Shown here piece after piece: positions 9,073 through 18,199 of a stretch of DNA of 64,000 nucleotides (within the stretch, counting starts at the first letter, position 1; each line of letters opens with the position of its first letter). The notes under the pieces are model-generated. The model made no database searches. It saw only the letters and a program-made list of their open reading frames with translations, and had not been told where the DNA came from. This DNA comes from Flavobacteriaceae bacterium. Lineage in GTDB: Bacteria > Bacteroidota > Bacteroidia > Flavobacteriales > Flavobacteriaceae. The stretch is from NCBI GenBank assembly GCA_004762155.1, contig SIHP01000005.1, positions 236,017 through 300,016 of the forward strand. Reading direction: 5' to 3'. Both the position numbers and the translations under genes were made by a program.

Positions 9073-9912
9073 ATGAAGAAAACGTTAAACATAATAGCTC
9101 TTTTATTGATGATATTTTCATCAATAAAAACCGTTGCACAAAGAGATACGTTAAAATTGCAGCGTGAAGCGCGTGCATTATTAAGAGACGGAAATAAATT
9201 ATACAATAAAGAAAAATATGCTGAAGCTTCTATAACCTACAGAAAAGCTCTAGATAAGAATAGTACTTATGATAAAGCTACTTATAATTATGGAAATGCT
9301 TTATATCAAGATAAGAAATATAAAGAAGCTGTTGAACAATATCAAATAACAGCCAAAGACAGTAAAGATAAATTTGCACAAGCAGCTGCTTACCATAATA
9401 TTGGTAATGCAATGTTGGAACAAAAACAATATCAACCTGCTGTAGATGCTTATAAAAATGCTTTACGTAGAAACCCTGGTGATGATGAAACACGTTACAA
9501 TTTAGCTGTTGCTCAACAGTTACTAAAAAAAGAACAAGAAGATCAAAAGAAAGACCAGAATAAGGACGATAAAAACAAAGACGACAAGAACAAGGACAAT
9601 AAAGATCAGAAAGACAAAGACGATCAAAACAAAGACGATAAGGACGATAAGAAAGAAGGAGACAAAAAAGACGACAAAAAGGATAAAGGCGACGATCAAA
9701 AAGACAAAAAAGATCAGAAAGACGATAAAAAAGATAAAGGAGATAACAAAAAAGATCCTAAGCAGCAGCCGAAACCACAGCAAGGAAAAATGTCTCCTGA
9801 ACAAATGAAGCAATTATTAGAAAGTTTGAACAACGAAGAAAAGAAAACACAAAAGAAAATGAATGTTCAAAAATCTAAAGGAAAGAAAGTAAAACAAGAA
9901 AAGGATTGGTAA
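9073..9912 (+). CDS. batC: BatC, TPR protein with Lys/Asp-rich tract
   Basis: The 279-residue protein begins with a signal peptide (to about residue 22, TVAQ), followed by three or so TPR units at 30-155 (GNKLYNKEKYAEASITYRKAL, NYGNALYQDKKYKEAVEQY, HNIGNAMLEQKQYQPAVDAY). From about 156 to 238 comes a low-complexity stretch made almost only of K, D, Q and N. It then ends in a basic region with KMSPEQMKQLLESLNNEEKK. BatC is the periplasmic TPR partner of BatA/B. The charged tract is a likely flexible linker and prone to length change. It starts 2 bp after batB. Confidence 0.9.
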   Translation: MKKTLNIIALLLMIFSSIKTVAQRDTLKLQREARALLRDGNKLYNKEKYAEASITYRKALDKNSTYDKATYNYGNALYQDKKYKEAVEQYQITAKDSKDKFAQAAAYHNIGNAMLEQKQYQPAVDAYKNALRRNPGDDETRYNLAVAQQLLKKEQEDQKKDQNKDDKNKDDKNKDNKDQKDKDDQNKDDKDDKKEGDKKDDKKDKGDDQKDKKDQKDDKKDKGDNKKDPKQQPKPQQGKMSPEQMKQLLESLNNEEKKTQKKMNVQKSKGKKVKQEKDW

Positions 9913-9964
9913 TTTTGTCCGTTAAAATCTAAATTTTATTTTTTTATAAAATTTTTCACAAAGA

Positions 9965-11731
9965 ATGAATTTAAAAATTTACATATCGTTTCTAATAACA
10001 TTATTTACATATACAGTATTTGCTCAAGATGCGAAATTATCTGTTAATGTTAGTAAAAATAAGTTAGGTGTTAACCAGCGTTTACGTGTAGAATATAATA
10101 TTAACAAACAAGGTGGCGATAATTTTCAACAACCTAATTTTAAAAACTTTAAAGTTGTTGGAGGACCAAGTCAATCTGTTAGTCAGTCTTGGATTAATGG
10201 TGTTGTTAGTTTTTCTCAATCATATACTTATATAATTCAACCAAAACGTGTTGGTGAATTCGATTTACCTTCTGCTAGTATAGAAATTGATAAAAAAACA
10301 ATTACATCTAAACCAGTAAAAATTATTGTTACCAAAGCTGTTGAAGTTCCTAAAGATCCAAACGATCCAAATTATATTGCAGAACAAAACATTCACTTGG
10401 TAGCAGAAATCTCTAAATCAAAACCTTATGTTGGAGAAGGTATTTATGTAGAATATCGTTTGTATTTTAGTAATAATATTGGTATTGGAAATAATGCAGT
10501 TACACAATCTCCACAATACAATGGTTTTTGGAACCAGGAAATTAAACGTGATGGAATGCCTGTTAAAAAAGGGAAATATAATGGCGAAGAATATCGTTAT
10601 GCTGTTTTACATAAAGCCTTATTGATTCCTACAAAATCAGGAAAACTGACTATTGATCCTATGAAAATGGACATTTCAGTTGTTGTTCCTACAGGACGTG
10701 GCGATTTTTTTGGAAATGCTATTACCAGAAGTGTAAACAAACAATTTGCTTCTGCAAAGAAAACAATAAATGTTAAATCACTTCCTTTAGAAGGCAAACC
10801 TGAAAGTTTTCTTGGAGCTGTAGGTGATTTTAAATACAATGTAAAAGTTAGTAAAAACACATTAAAAGCTAATGAATCTTCTGAAATTAAAGTAAGTGTT
10901 ACAGGAAAAGGAAATTTAAAACTTTTTGAAATTCCGAATATTGTTACACCACCAGAATTAGAAGTTTATCAACCTGAAAGAAAAGAAAAAATTAGCGTTA
11001 CATCTTCTGGTGTAAGAGGAAGTATAACAGATAATTATACTGTTGTACCTGAATACAAAGGAAAATATAAAATTCCTAAAACTCAATTTTCATATTTTAA
11101 TCCAAAAGAAGGCAAATACCATACAATTACTACTGATGATGTTTTTGTTGATGTATTAGAAGGTAAAGAATTAATTACAAATTCAGACGTTAATACCAAC
11201 ATAAACAAACAGGCTGTAAAGATTACAGGTAAAGATTTTAGATATATACAAACTTCAACAAGTTTACAACCTTTAAAAACTGGCAGTTTCTTTAATTCTA
11301 TTCTGTTTTATATTTTATTATTGTTGCCTTTGTTAGCTATTCCATTGATTATAATAATTTATAAGAAAAAAGAAGAGCGAGATGGCGATGTAATTGGTAA
11401 TAAACAACGAAAAGCTGATAGATTAGCTAAGAAATACTTATCAGAAGCAGCTAAAAAACTTGGTCAGAAAGAAGCTTTTTATGAAGCTTTAGAACGTGCT
11501 TTACACAATTATCTTAAAGCAAAGTTAGGTATTGAAACTTCAGACATAAGTAAAGATAAAATATCACAAATATTACAAGAAAAAACAGTAGGTAACACTA
11601 CTATTACAAGCTTTACAAATGTTTTAAACGATTGTGATTTTGCGCGTTATACACCTATAACAAATACACAAATGAAAGAAGAGTTTGAGAAAGCAAAACA
11701 AGTAATAACTGAATTAGACAAGCAATTATAA
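9965..11731 (+). CDS. batD: BatD, oxygen-tolerance protein
   Basis: The protein of 588 residues has a signal peptide (cleavage near residue 20, VFAQ), a long periplasmic region of beta-sandwich modules with the BatD features YIIQPKRVGEFDLPSASIEIDKK and YRLYFSNN, a single membrane helix at about 440-462, and a cytoplasmic helical tail. BatD is the largest component of the aerotolerance operon and is inserted in the inner membrane with its bulk in the periplasm. It overlaps batE by one base at the stop/start junction (TAATG). Confidence 0.92.
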   Translation: MNLKIYISFLITLFTYTVFAQDAKLSVNVSKNKLGVNQRLRVEYNINKQGGDNFQQPNFKNFKVVGGPSQSVSQSWINGVVSFSQSYTYIIQPKRVGEFDLPSASIEIDKKTITSKPVKIIVTKAVEVPKDPNDPNYIAEQNIHLVAEISKSKPYVGEGIYVEYRLYFSNNIGIGNNAVTQSPQYNGFWNQEIKRDGMPVKKGKYNGEEYRYAVLHKALLIPTKSGKLTIDPMKMDISVVVPTGRGDFFGNAITRSVNKQFASAKKTINVKSLPLEGKPESFLGAVGDFKYNVKVSKNTLKANESSEIKVSVTGKGNLKLFEIPNIVTPPELEVYQPERKEKISVTSSGVRGSITDNYTVVPEYKGKYKIPKTQFSYFNPKEGKYHTITTDDVFVDVLEGKELITNSDVNTNINKQAVKITGKDFRYIQTSTSLQPLKTGSFFNSILFYILLLLPLLAIPLIIIIYKKKEERDGDVIGNKQRKADRLAKKYLSEAAKKLGQKEAFYEALERALHNYLKAKLGIETSDISKDKISQILQEKTVGNTTITSFTNVLNDCDFARYTPITNTQMKEEFEKAKQVITELDKQL

Positions 11732-12489
11732 TGAAAAAAGTATTTTTATTATTTTTATTGATATCCAATATACTCTCAGCACAAGACAACGATGAGTTGT
11801 TTGCTAATGCTAATGCATTATATAAAGACGGAAAATATCAAGAAGCAATTACTATTTATGAGCAATTAGAAAAAAGTAATCTTGTTTCTACTGAACTATA
11901 TTATAATTTAGGTAATTGTTACTACAAACTAAACAATGTAGCGCCTACAATATATAATTATGAAAAAGCATTGCAGATAGCCCCATTAAATAAAGATGCA
12001 CGTAATAATTTAGTTTTTGCTAAAAGACTATCACTAGATAGAATAGAAGAAGTGCCTAAGTCTTTTTTACAAAAATTTAATCTAGATTATATCAGTAAAC
12101 TTACTTATGAGGGCTGGGCTGTAGTTTGTATTATACTTTCTCTTTTAGGTACAGTTTTATTTTTATTATATTTTTTAAGTTTAGCCCCAGCAAGAAAAAG
12201 ATTATTCTTTACTAGTAGTATGTTAAGTTACATTGTACTTGTTATCTCGTTATTCATTTCTTTTAATCAGTATTATAAAAAAATAAATACTGTTGAAGCT
12301 ATTGTTTACGTTGCTGAAGTGTCTGTAAAAAATGAACCTACTAAAAATGCAGATGAAGCTTTTATTATACATGAAGGAACAAAAGTTTTAGTCTTAGACA
12401 AAGTAGATGATTGGAAAAAAATACAATTATTAGATGGTAAAATAGGCTGGTTAAAAGCTAATGAAATTAATTTGTTAAATATATTTTAA
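11731..12489 (+). CDS. batE: BatE, TPR plus SH3-like protein
   Basis: This 252-residue protein starts with a signal peptide (to about residue 17, LSAQ). Two TPR units follow (ANALYKDGKYQEAITIYEQL, YYNLGNCYYKLNNVAPTIYNYEKAL), then two membrane helices at about 130-148 and 160-178, and a bacterial SH3-like domain to the end (VSVKNEPTKNADEAFIIHEGTKVLVLDKVDDWKKIQL). This is the usual BatE layout. It is the last gene of the operon. About 34 bp further on a new promoter is seen. Confidence 0.9.
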   Translation: MKKVFLLFLLISNILSAQDNDELFANANALYKDGKYQEAITIYEQLEKSNLVSTELYYNLGNCYYKLNNVAPTIYNYEKALQIAPLNKDARNNLVFAKRLSLDRIEEVPKSFLQKFNLDYISKLTYEGWAVVCIILSLLGTVLFLLYFLSLAPARKRLFFTSSMLSYIVLVISLFISFNQYYKKINTVEAIVYVAEVSVKNEPTKNADEAFIIHEGTKVLVLDKVDDWKKIQLLDGKIGWLKANEINLLNIF

Positions 12490-12522
12490 TTTTTTTTTAA
12501 CAAATCAACCATTTCCCTTTCT

Positions 12523-12530
12523 TATATTTG
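12523..12530 (+). promoter_or_regulatory. -7 promoter element for the SulP/carbonic anhydrase unit
   Basis: TATATTTG fits TAnnTTTG and lies only 16 bp before the ATG of the small exported protein. The transcript therefore has a very short leader, and the element separates this unit from the Bat operon. Confidence 0.6.
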
Positions 12531-12546
12531 GAGTTTTTAACAAAAA

Positions 12547-12843
12547 ATGGCACGAATACTACTCACTTGTTTTTTTATAATTACGTTAAGCATTCCTATT
12601 GCTTTGCCTTCTTATATGAGTATTTGTGAAATTAACTGTGATGTTTCTTTGGTTATAGACTTAGATGAAGAGGCTGAAGATGTAGAAATAATAAAGGATT
12701 CTGAGTTTAAGATTATACCTAATTTCAATACCTTTTTTAACTACGTTTATACTACAAATCAAAATAAAATTATTTTTATATCTAAAGAATACAACTCTGT
12801 ATTTCAAAATTTAGACTCTCCTCCACCCGATTTTAATAGTTAG
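12547..12843 (+). CDS. Small secreted or membrane-anchored hypothetical protein
   Basis: This 98-residue protein has a hydrophobic N-terminal segment (residues 3-24) that could be a signal peptide or anchor, an acidic stretch (DLDEEAEDVE) and a C-terminus ending SPPPDFNS. I do not know the family. It has its own promoter just upstream and precedes two SulP transporters by 193 bp, a gap in which I see no further gene. Its role may relate to the transporters but that is inference from position only. Confidence 0.55.
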   Translation: MARILLTCFFIITLSIPIALPSYMSICEINCDVSLVIDLDEEAEDVEIIKDSEFKIIPNFNTFFNYVYTTNQNKIIFISKEYNSVFQNLDSPPPDFNS

Positions 12844-13036
12844 TATTAAAATAGTTATTCATTAAGTATTTTGGCAACCCGTCAACAATACTAAAACACT
12901 TATAATCTCATATACTTTTGGAAAGGTAGTTATGAAGTTATGGTTTATTTAAATAATGAATGATTCACAATTAAATATTCAAAATAATCAAATACATAGT
13001 AACTTATTTAAAGTAAGTTAAAAAATAACAAATAAC

Positions 13037-14578
13037 ATGTTTAAAACAATAAAAAACGATTTACCAGCAAGTGTTGTGGTATTTTTTGTGGCATTACCTT
13101 TATGTTTAGGTATTGCATTAGCGAGTGGAGCACCATTATTTTCTGGTCTTATTGCAGGAATTATAGGAGGTATAGTAGTAGGAGCAATTAGTGGATCTAA
13201 AATAGGAGTTAGTGGACCAGCGGCAGGTTTAGCGGCAATCGTATTAACTGCTATTGGAACCTTAGGCGGATTTGAAAACTTTTTAGTAGCTGTAGTTATT
13301 GGAGGAGTTATTCAACTATTTTTAGGTTTTGCAAAAGCTGGAGTAATTGCATACTTTTTTCCATCATCTGTAATTAAAGGAATGTTAACTGGTATTGGTG
13401 TCATAATTATTATGAAACAAATCCCTTTCTTTTTCGGATATGATAAATCAGAAGGAAGTTTCTCTATGGACTCTATTAGTATAGGTTCTACTATTGTTGC
13501 TATTTTAAGCTTAGCCATTTTAATTTTATGGCAACAAGTATTAAGTAAAAAAGGTAAAATATTTCAATTGGTACAAGGACCTTTAGTAGCTGTTGTTGTA
13601 GGTATTATATTTTATGTTGTAACACAAGGGAATGAACAATTAGCAATTGGCGTAAAACAATTAGTTAGCGTACCAGTACCAGAAAGTATGGAATCTTTTT
13701 TAGGACAATTTACATTTCCTAATTTTTCTGCTATCAGCGACAAACAAGTTTGGATTACTGGTTTTACTATTGCTGTTGTAGCTAGTTTAGAAACATTATT
13801 ATGTGTTGAAGCTACTGATAAAATTGATCCAGATAAGAACGTAACTCCAACCAATAGAGAATTACTAGCACAAGGAACAGGAAATATTATTTCTGGTTTA
13901 ATTGGAGGTTTACCCGTAACTCAAGTAATTGTAAGAAGTTCAGCTAATATACAATCAGGTGGTAAAAGTAAAATGTCTGCAATTATACATGGTTTTTTAC
14001 TATTAATTTCTATTGTAGTAATTCCTAATTTGCTAAATAAAATACCTTTATCTGTATTAGCCTCTGTTTTATTAATAGTAGGTTATAAACTAGCAAACCC
14101 TCAAGTATTTATAAAAATGTTTAAATTAGGTTGGAAACAATTTTTACCATTTATTGTTACTATTGTGGGTATTGTTTCTATAGATTTATTATGGGGTATT
14201 GCATTAGGTTTAGCTGTAGGTATTTTTGTTATTCTTCAAAAAAACTATCAAAACTCTCACTTTTTACATAAAGAAGGTGAAGATGTAAAAGACGGAAAGT
14301 TAAAAATTACTTTAGCAGAAGAAGTTACTTTTTTTAACAAAGGAGCTATTTTAAAGGAATTAGATAATATTCCTAAAGACTCTAATTTAGAAATTGATTT
14401 AATGAATACTAGGTATTTAGATAATGATATTATTGAAATTTTAGAAGATTTTGCTTTTAAGGCCAAAGAGAGAAATATTAATATTAAACTAATTTCTGAA
14501 CGTGGTATTATTGAAAACCCAAAAAGCATTGTGGAGTTTTTCGAATTAAATCCAAAACCAAAATCAAGTTTAAGCTAA
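13037..14578 (+). CDS. SulP-family anion transporter (likely bicarbonate)
   Basis: The 513-residue protein has about 11-14 hydrophobic segments of the SulP fold and begins with FKTIKNDLPASVVVFFVALPLCLGIALASGA, the typical SulP start. The segment SGSKIGVSGPAAGLAAIVLTAIG matches the conserved region of the family. The C-terminus (about 420-500) is a STAS-like domain that looks degenerate. Because a second SulP and a beta-carbonic anhydrase follow on the same strand, uptake of bicarbonate is more likely than sulfate. The gap to the next gene is 61 bp. Confidence 0.88.
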   Translation: MFKTIKNDLPASVVVFFVALPLCLGIALASGAPLFSGLIAGIIGGIVVGAISGSKIGVSGPAAGLAAIVLTAIGTLGGFENFLVAVVIGGVIQLFLGFAKAGVIAYFFPSSVIKGMLTGIGVIIIMKQIPFFFGYDKSEGSFSMDSISIGSTIVAILSLAILILWQQVLSKKGKIFQLVQGPLVAVVVGIIFYVVTQGNEQLAIGVKQLVSVPVPESMESFLGQFTFPNFSAISDKQVWITGFTIAVVASLETLLCVEATDKIDPDKNVTPTNRELLAQGTGNIISGLIGGLPVTQVIVRSSANIQSGGKSKMSAIIHGFLLLISIVVIPNLLNKIPLSVLASVLLIVGYKLANPQVFIKMFKLGWKQFLPFIVTIVGIVSIDLLWGIALGLAVGIFVILQKNYQNSHFLHKEGEDVKDGKLKITLAEEVTFFNKGAILKELDNIPKDSNLEIDLMNTRYLDNDIIEILEDFAFKAKERNINIKLISERGIIENPKSIVEFFELNPKPKSSLS

Positions 14579-14639
14579 AAACTTATCATCTAAACCCTGA
14601 AAGTTTTATATTTAAACAATTGCTTTAAATAAATAAAAA

Positions 14640-16502
14640 ATGAAAAACTTATTTTCAAATATTAAAGGAGATGTTTTAGGAGGTATTACAGCAGGTATTG
14701 TTGCTTTACCACTTGCTTTGGCATTTGGAGTATCTTCTGGTTTAGGCCCAAGTGCAGGTTTGTATGGTGCTATTTTTATAGCATTCTTTGCTTCCTTATT
14801 TGGAGGAACAGATACACAAATCTCTGGTCCAACTGCTCCTATGACCGCTGTTAGTATGGTTGTAATTGCAACGATTATAGCTGCAAATGATGGAAACGTA
14901 GAAAAAGCATTACCAATAATCCTTGCCATATTTTTATTAGCAGGTTTAATGCAAGTAGGCTTAGGTGTATTAGGCTTTGGAAAATATATTCGTTATATCC
15001 CATATCCTGTTGTATCTGGTTTTATGACCGCTATAGGTGTTATTATTTTGGTAACACAAATCTTACCATCTATTGGTTATTATCCAAAGGAAGATAATTC
15101 TTTAGTAGATAATTTTAAACCACAAGCTCAAGAAATCATCTTACAAAACATTTTAAAAGATGAAGCTGGTCAAGGAATATTAGTTATTGAAAACTTTAAA
15201 GAAACAATAACACGTGCTAGTAAAACTACACAAGCAGATATTCTTAAGGAAGCAAAAACATTAGCAGGTAAGGAGTCTTCTGGAGTTTTAGGAACTTTTA
15301 AAGTATTGCCAAGAGCCTTAAAAAATATTAATCTTTTGGAACTTGCTTTAGCACTAGGAACTATTTTAATTATTTATGGATTCAAACGTATTACAACAAC
15401 AATACCAAGCACATTAGTTGCATTGGTTGTAATGACAGCAATTTCATTGATATTCAACTTAAATTATCGTCCAATTGAAGAAATACCTTCTGGAATTCCT
15501 ATTCCTAATTTAGAAATTTTTTCCAGCTTCAGTTTTGCTTCTATAAAACCATTTATTTTTACAGCTTTCACACTTTCTTTACTTGGAGCTATAGATTCTT
15601 TACTTACATCTGTAGTAGCGGATAATATGACAAAAACAAAGCATAAACCCGATAAAGAATTAGTAGGTCAAGGTATTGGTAATAGTATTGCTGCAATATT
15701 TGGAGGAATACCAGGTGCAGGTGCTACGATTAGAACTGTTGTGAATATTAATTCTGGAGGTAGAACAAAGTTATCTGGAATGATTGCAAGTATAATGTTA
15801 TTATTTATTTTACTTGTATTAGGTCCAATTGCCTCAAAAATTCCTGCTGCAGTTTTAGCTGGAGTACTTATTACTGTTGGTATTGGTGTTATGGACTACA
15901 AAGGTTTAAAAGCAATTCCAAGTTTACCTAAAGATGTTAAAATAGGTATTATTAAAGTTAGCTCTGAAGTGATAATTATGATTGTAGTTTTACTACTTTC
16001 TACTTTTTGGGACTTAGTATATGCGGTTGGAATAGGTTTAGTTATTGCCTCTTTAATATTTATGAAAAAAATTGGAGAAGTTACAGCAAAACGATCTGAC
16101 GTTGTTACCTTAACAGAAGATGCTTGGGATGATGAAAGTGACTTTCCTCAGAATTTAATAGAAGAAGTATTTATAAAGCACATTAATGGCCCTTTATTTT
16201 TTGGTTCTACCAATGATTTTCAACAACTAGCAAAACAAATTCCCAATACAGCATCTATAGTTATAATTAGAATGGGGAAAATGCCTTATATAGATCAATC
16301 TGGTTTATTTGCATTAGAAGACATTTTAATAGATCTTGAAAAAAAGGGAGTTAAAATATTATTTGTTGATGTATTAGAACAACCAAAATATATGATGGAA
16401 AATATAGGTATCATTCCTGACTTAGTATCAAACTTACATATTTTTAAAACCTTTGATAAGTGTTTAGATTGGGTTAAACAAAACGTAAAAGACAAAAATT
16501 AA
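14640..16502 (+). CDS. SulP-family transporter with STAS domain (likely bicarbonate)
   Basis: At 620 residues this second SulP is longer than the first. The N-terminal motif is DVLGGITAGIVALPLALAFG and the substrate-site region is TQISGPTAPMTAVSMVV. An insert of about 80 residues (155-235) without hydrophobic character lies between membrane segments. A complete STAS domain lies at about 500-610 (IDQSGLFALEDILIDLEKKGVKILF). It is followed after 5 bp by the carbonic anhydrase gene, so the two are translated from one message. A sodium-dependent BicA-like role is the best guess; sulfate transport is the alternative. Confidence 0.88.
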   Translation: MKNLFSNIKGDVLGGITAGIVALPLALAFGVSSGLGPSAGLYGAIFIAFFASLFGGTDTQISGPTAPMTAVSMVVIATIIAANDGNVEKALPIILAIFLLAGLMQVGLGVLGFGKYIRYIPYPVVSGFMTAIGVIILVTQILPSIGYYPKEDNSLVDNFKPQAQEIILQNILKDEAGQGILVIENFKETITRASKTTQADILKEAKTLAGKESSGVLGTFKVLPRALKNINLLELALALGTILIIYGFKRITTTIPSTLVALVVMTAISLIFNLNYRPIEEIPSGIPIPNLEIFSSFSFASIKPFIFTAFTLSLLGAIDSLLTSVVADNMTKTKHKPDKELVGQGIGNSIAAIFGGIPGAGATIRTVVNINSGGRTKLSGMIASIMLLFILLVLGPIASKIPAAVLAGVLITVGIGVMDYKGLKAIPSLPKDVKIGIIKVSSEVIIMIVVLLLSTFWDLVYAVGIGLVIASLIFMKKIGEVTAKRSDVVTLTEDAWDDESDFPQNLIEEVFIKHINGPLFFGSTNDFQQLAKQIPNTASIVIIRMGKMPYIDQSGLFALEDILIDLEKKGVKILFVDVLEQPKYMMENIGIIPDLVSNLHIFKTFDKCLDWVKQNVKDKN

Positions 16503-16507
16503 AAAAA

Positions 16508-17137
16508 ATGAGAAATACAGCAATAACAAAAGAAATTCAAGGAGATTTAGCTCCTAATGCGGCTTTACAAGATTTATTAGAAGGTAATAACCGTTATATA
16601 AACAATAATTTAACCAATTCAAATATCCCATCTTTAATTGAACAAACTACTGGTGGTCAATACCCAAAAGCAGTTATTTTATCTTGTATAGATTCAAGAG
16701 TACCTGTTGAAATGGTTTTTGATCAAACTATTGGAGATGTTTTCGTAGCTCGTGTAGCTGGAAACTTTGAAAATGTAGATATTCTAGGAAGTATGGAATA
16801 TTCTTGTAAAGTAGCTGGTAGTAAACTAGTATTTGTGTTAGGTCATGAAAGTTGCGGAGCTGTTAAAGCGGCTTGTGATGGTGTGGAATTAGGTAATATC
16901 ACTGCTTTATTAGATAATATTATTCCTGCTGTAAAACAAGCTTCAGAAGAAGTAGAAGGAGAAGCTAATTCTTCAAACAAAGAATTTGTTGCAAAAACAG
17001 TAGAAAACAATGTAAAATTATCTATTGAAAGAATCCGTGAAAAGAGTCCTATTTTAGCTGAAATGGAAAAGAATGGAGAAATAGCTATTGTAGGTGGAGT
17101 ATATTCTTTAAAAACTGGTAAAGTAAGTATGTTATAA
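16508..17137 (+). CDS. Beta-class carbonic anhydrase
   Basis: This 209-residue enzyme interconverts CO2 and bicarbonate. Zinc ligands are Cys60, His113 and Cys116 and the catalytic dyad is Asp62-Arg64 (CIDSR ... GHESCGA). There is no signal peptide, so it is cytoplasmic. It begins 5 bp after a SulP gene, which points to direct handling of imported bicarbonate for carboxylation reactions such as pyruvate or PEP carboxylation in a heterotroph. It is followed by a strong bidirectional terminator. Confidence 0.95.
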   Translation: MRNTAITKEIQGDLAPNAALQDLLEGNNRYINNNLTNSNIPSLIEQTTGGQYPKAVILSCIDSRVPVEMVFDQTIGDVFVARVAGNFENVDILGSMEYSCKVAGSKLVFVLGHESCGAVKAACDGVELGNITALLDNIIPAVKQASEEVEGEANSSNKEFVAKTVENNVKLSIERIREKSPILAEMEKNGEIAIVGGVYSLKTGKVSML

Positions 17138-17156
17138 TAACATAAGAATAAATATT

Positions 17157-17192
17157 AAAAAAGCCTGAATATTAACTTATTCAGGCTTTTTT
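17157..17192. terminator. Bidirectional intrinsic terminator
   Basis: AAAAAAGCCTGAATA at 17157-17171 pairs perfectly with 17178-17192 around a 6-nt loop, giving T-runs on both strands. It lies between the convergent carbonic anhydrase and cvpA genes and touches the last codon of cvpA. Confidence 0.9.
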
Positions 17193-17721
17193 AATATTTA
17201 TCTTCTGGTAGACTTTCTTCTACATCATCAGTATCTTCATCTCCTTTTATTATTGAAGGAAAAATCATTGGAGCAACTCTTTTAACAGGTTTATATAAAA
17301 TAGATTCTTCTAAGTTTTCTTTTTTTACAAAAGGAATTGTATCGTTAATCTTTCCAAAGAAAATAAAAACAACACTTAAGATCAATCCTATTTTTAAAGC
17401 TCCAAAAACTCCACCAAGAATTTTATTTAAAATACCTAATGAAGCAAAATCTGCTATCTTAGTTAAAATCTTACCTAATAAAGCTATCGCAACTATTATT
17501 ACCACAAATGTTCCAGCAAAAGCAACTAATGTTACATATTTCTCATCCCAACTTACACTATTCTTTAACCATTCTCCTAAAAAATAAGAAAAATGTATTG
17601 CTCCATAAACACCCGCAACTAAAGCTACTAAAGAAGCAACCTCAACAAACAAACCTTTCATTAAACCTCTAACAAAGCCAAAAAGTAATAATGCAGCAAT
17701 AATTATATCAAACGTATTCAT
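17191..17721 (-). CDS. cvpA: CvpA-family membrane protein
   Basis: The 176-residue protein has four membrane helices within the first 130 residues, with the CvpA opening NTFDIIIAALLLFGFVRGLMKGLFVEV. The C-terminal 40 residues are charged and cytoplasmic. CvpA proteins are named for a role in colicin V production in E. coli and are linked to envelope homeostasis elsewhere; the molecular function is not settled. It converges on the carbonic anhydrase gene with a shared terminator. Confidence 0.88.
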   Translation of the reverse strand: MNTFDIIIAALLLFGFVRGLMKGLFVEVASLVALVAGVYGAIHFSYFLGEWLKNSVSWDEKYVTLVAFAGTFVVIIVAIALLGKILTKIADFASLGILNKILGGVFGALKIGLILSVVFIFFGKINDTIPFVKKENLEESILYKPVKRVAPMIFPSIIKGDEDTDDVEESLPEDKY

Positions 17722-17816
17722 AGTAAATATTTTATGTAAGCTTTAATTCTAATAAAACTATTTTATGTTTTTATTAGAATCTGTAAAAATTCAAACAAAT
17801 ATAACTAACTCATTTG

Positions 17817-17824
17817 TATCTTTG
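17817..17824 (+). promoter_or_regulatory. -7 promoter element deciding the start of the next gene
   Basis: TATCTTTG fits TAnnTTTG and lies 18 bp before the ATG at 17843. An upstream in-frame ATG at 17765 lies before this promoter and would not be on the transcript, so 17843 is the chosen start. Confidence 0.6.
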
Positions 17825-17842
17825 CCAACCAATAAAAACAAC

Positions 17843-18199
17843 ATGTTAAAAAACACTGATTTAAAAGAAAAATGGGATTATTTGGTTACTGAACTATCAC
17901 AGAGTTTTGCTGATGGCGATGATCTTAATATTGATGGTGTTATTTACCTAATTGGAGTTCAAGAATTAGGACAAGGACATCGTTCTTTTAAGAAAGATGA
18001 AAAAGTAAACCTAATGCATATTGCCATTTGTAAGTTACTAGAACCTTATGGTTATTATGAATTTGACTTTTTTGACGAAGAAGGTTGGCCTCATTATAAA
18101 ACATTAACAGAATTACCTGTTTTAAAACCAGGAGAGCAATCTGTACTAATGAAAGAAGCTATTATTGGTTATTTTGAAAAGATTGACTTTTTTAAGTAA
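17843..18199 (+). CDS. Conserved hypothetical protein
   Basis: The 118-residue soluble acidic protein (MLKNTDLKEKWDYLVTELSQ at its start) contains DGVIYLIGVQELGQGHRSFKKDEKVNLMHIAICKLL. I recall similar proteins of unknown function across Flavobacteriia, with no domain name. The start at 17843 is preferred over 17765 because a TAnnTTTG promoter lies between the two. Its stop overlaps by 8 bp the stop of the SDR gene on the other strand. Confidence 0.7.
   Translation: MLKNTDLKEKWDYLVTELSQSFADGDDLNIDGVIYLIGVQELGQGHRSFKKDEKVNLMHIAICKLLEPYGYYEFDFFDEEGWPHYKTLTELPVLKPGEQSVLMKEAIIGYFEKIDFFK

Noticed and set aside
9523..9813. Minus-strand frame rich in Phe/Val/Ile opposite batC
   Set aside because: It is the antisense of the Lys/Asp tract.
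17765..17842. N-terminal extension of the hypothetical gene at 17843
   Set aside because: A TAnnTTTG promoter lies inside it, so it would not be transcribed.
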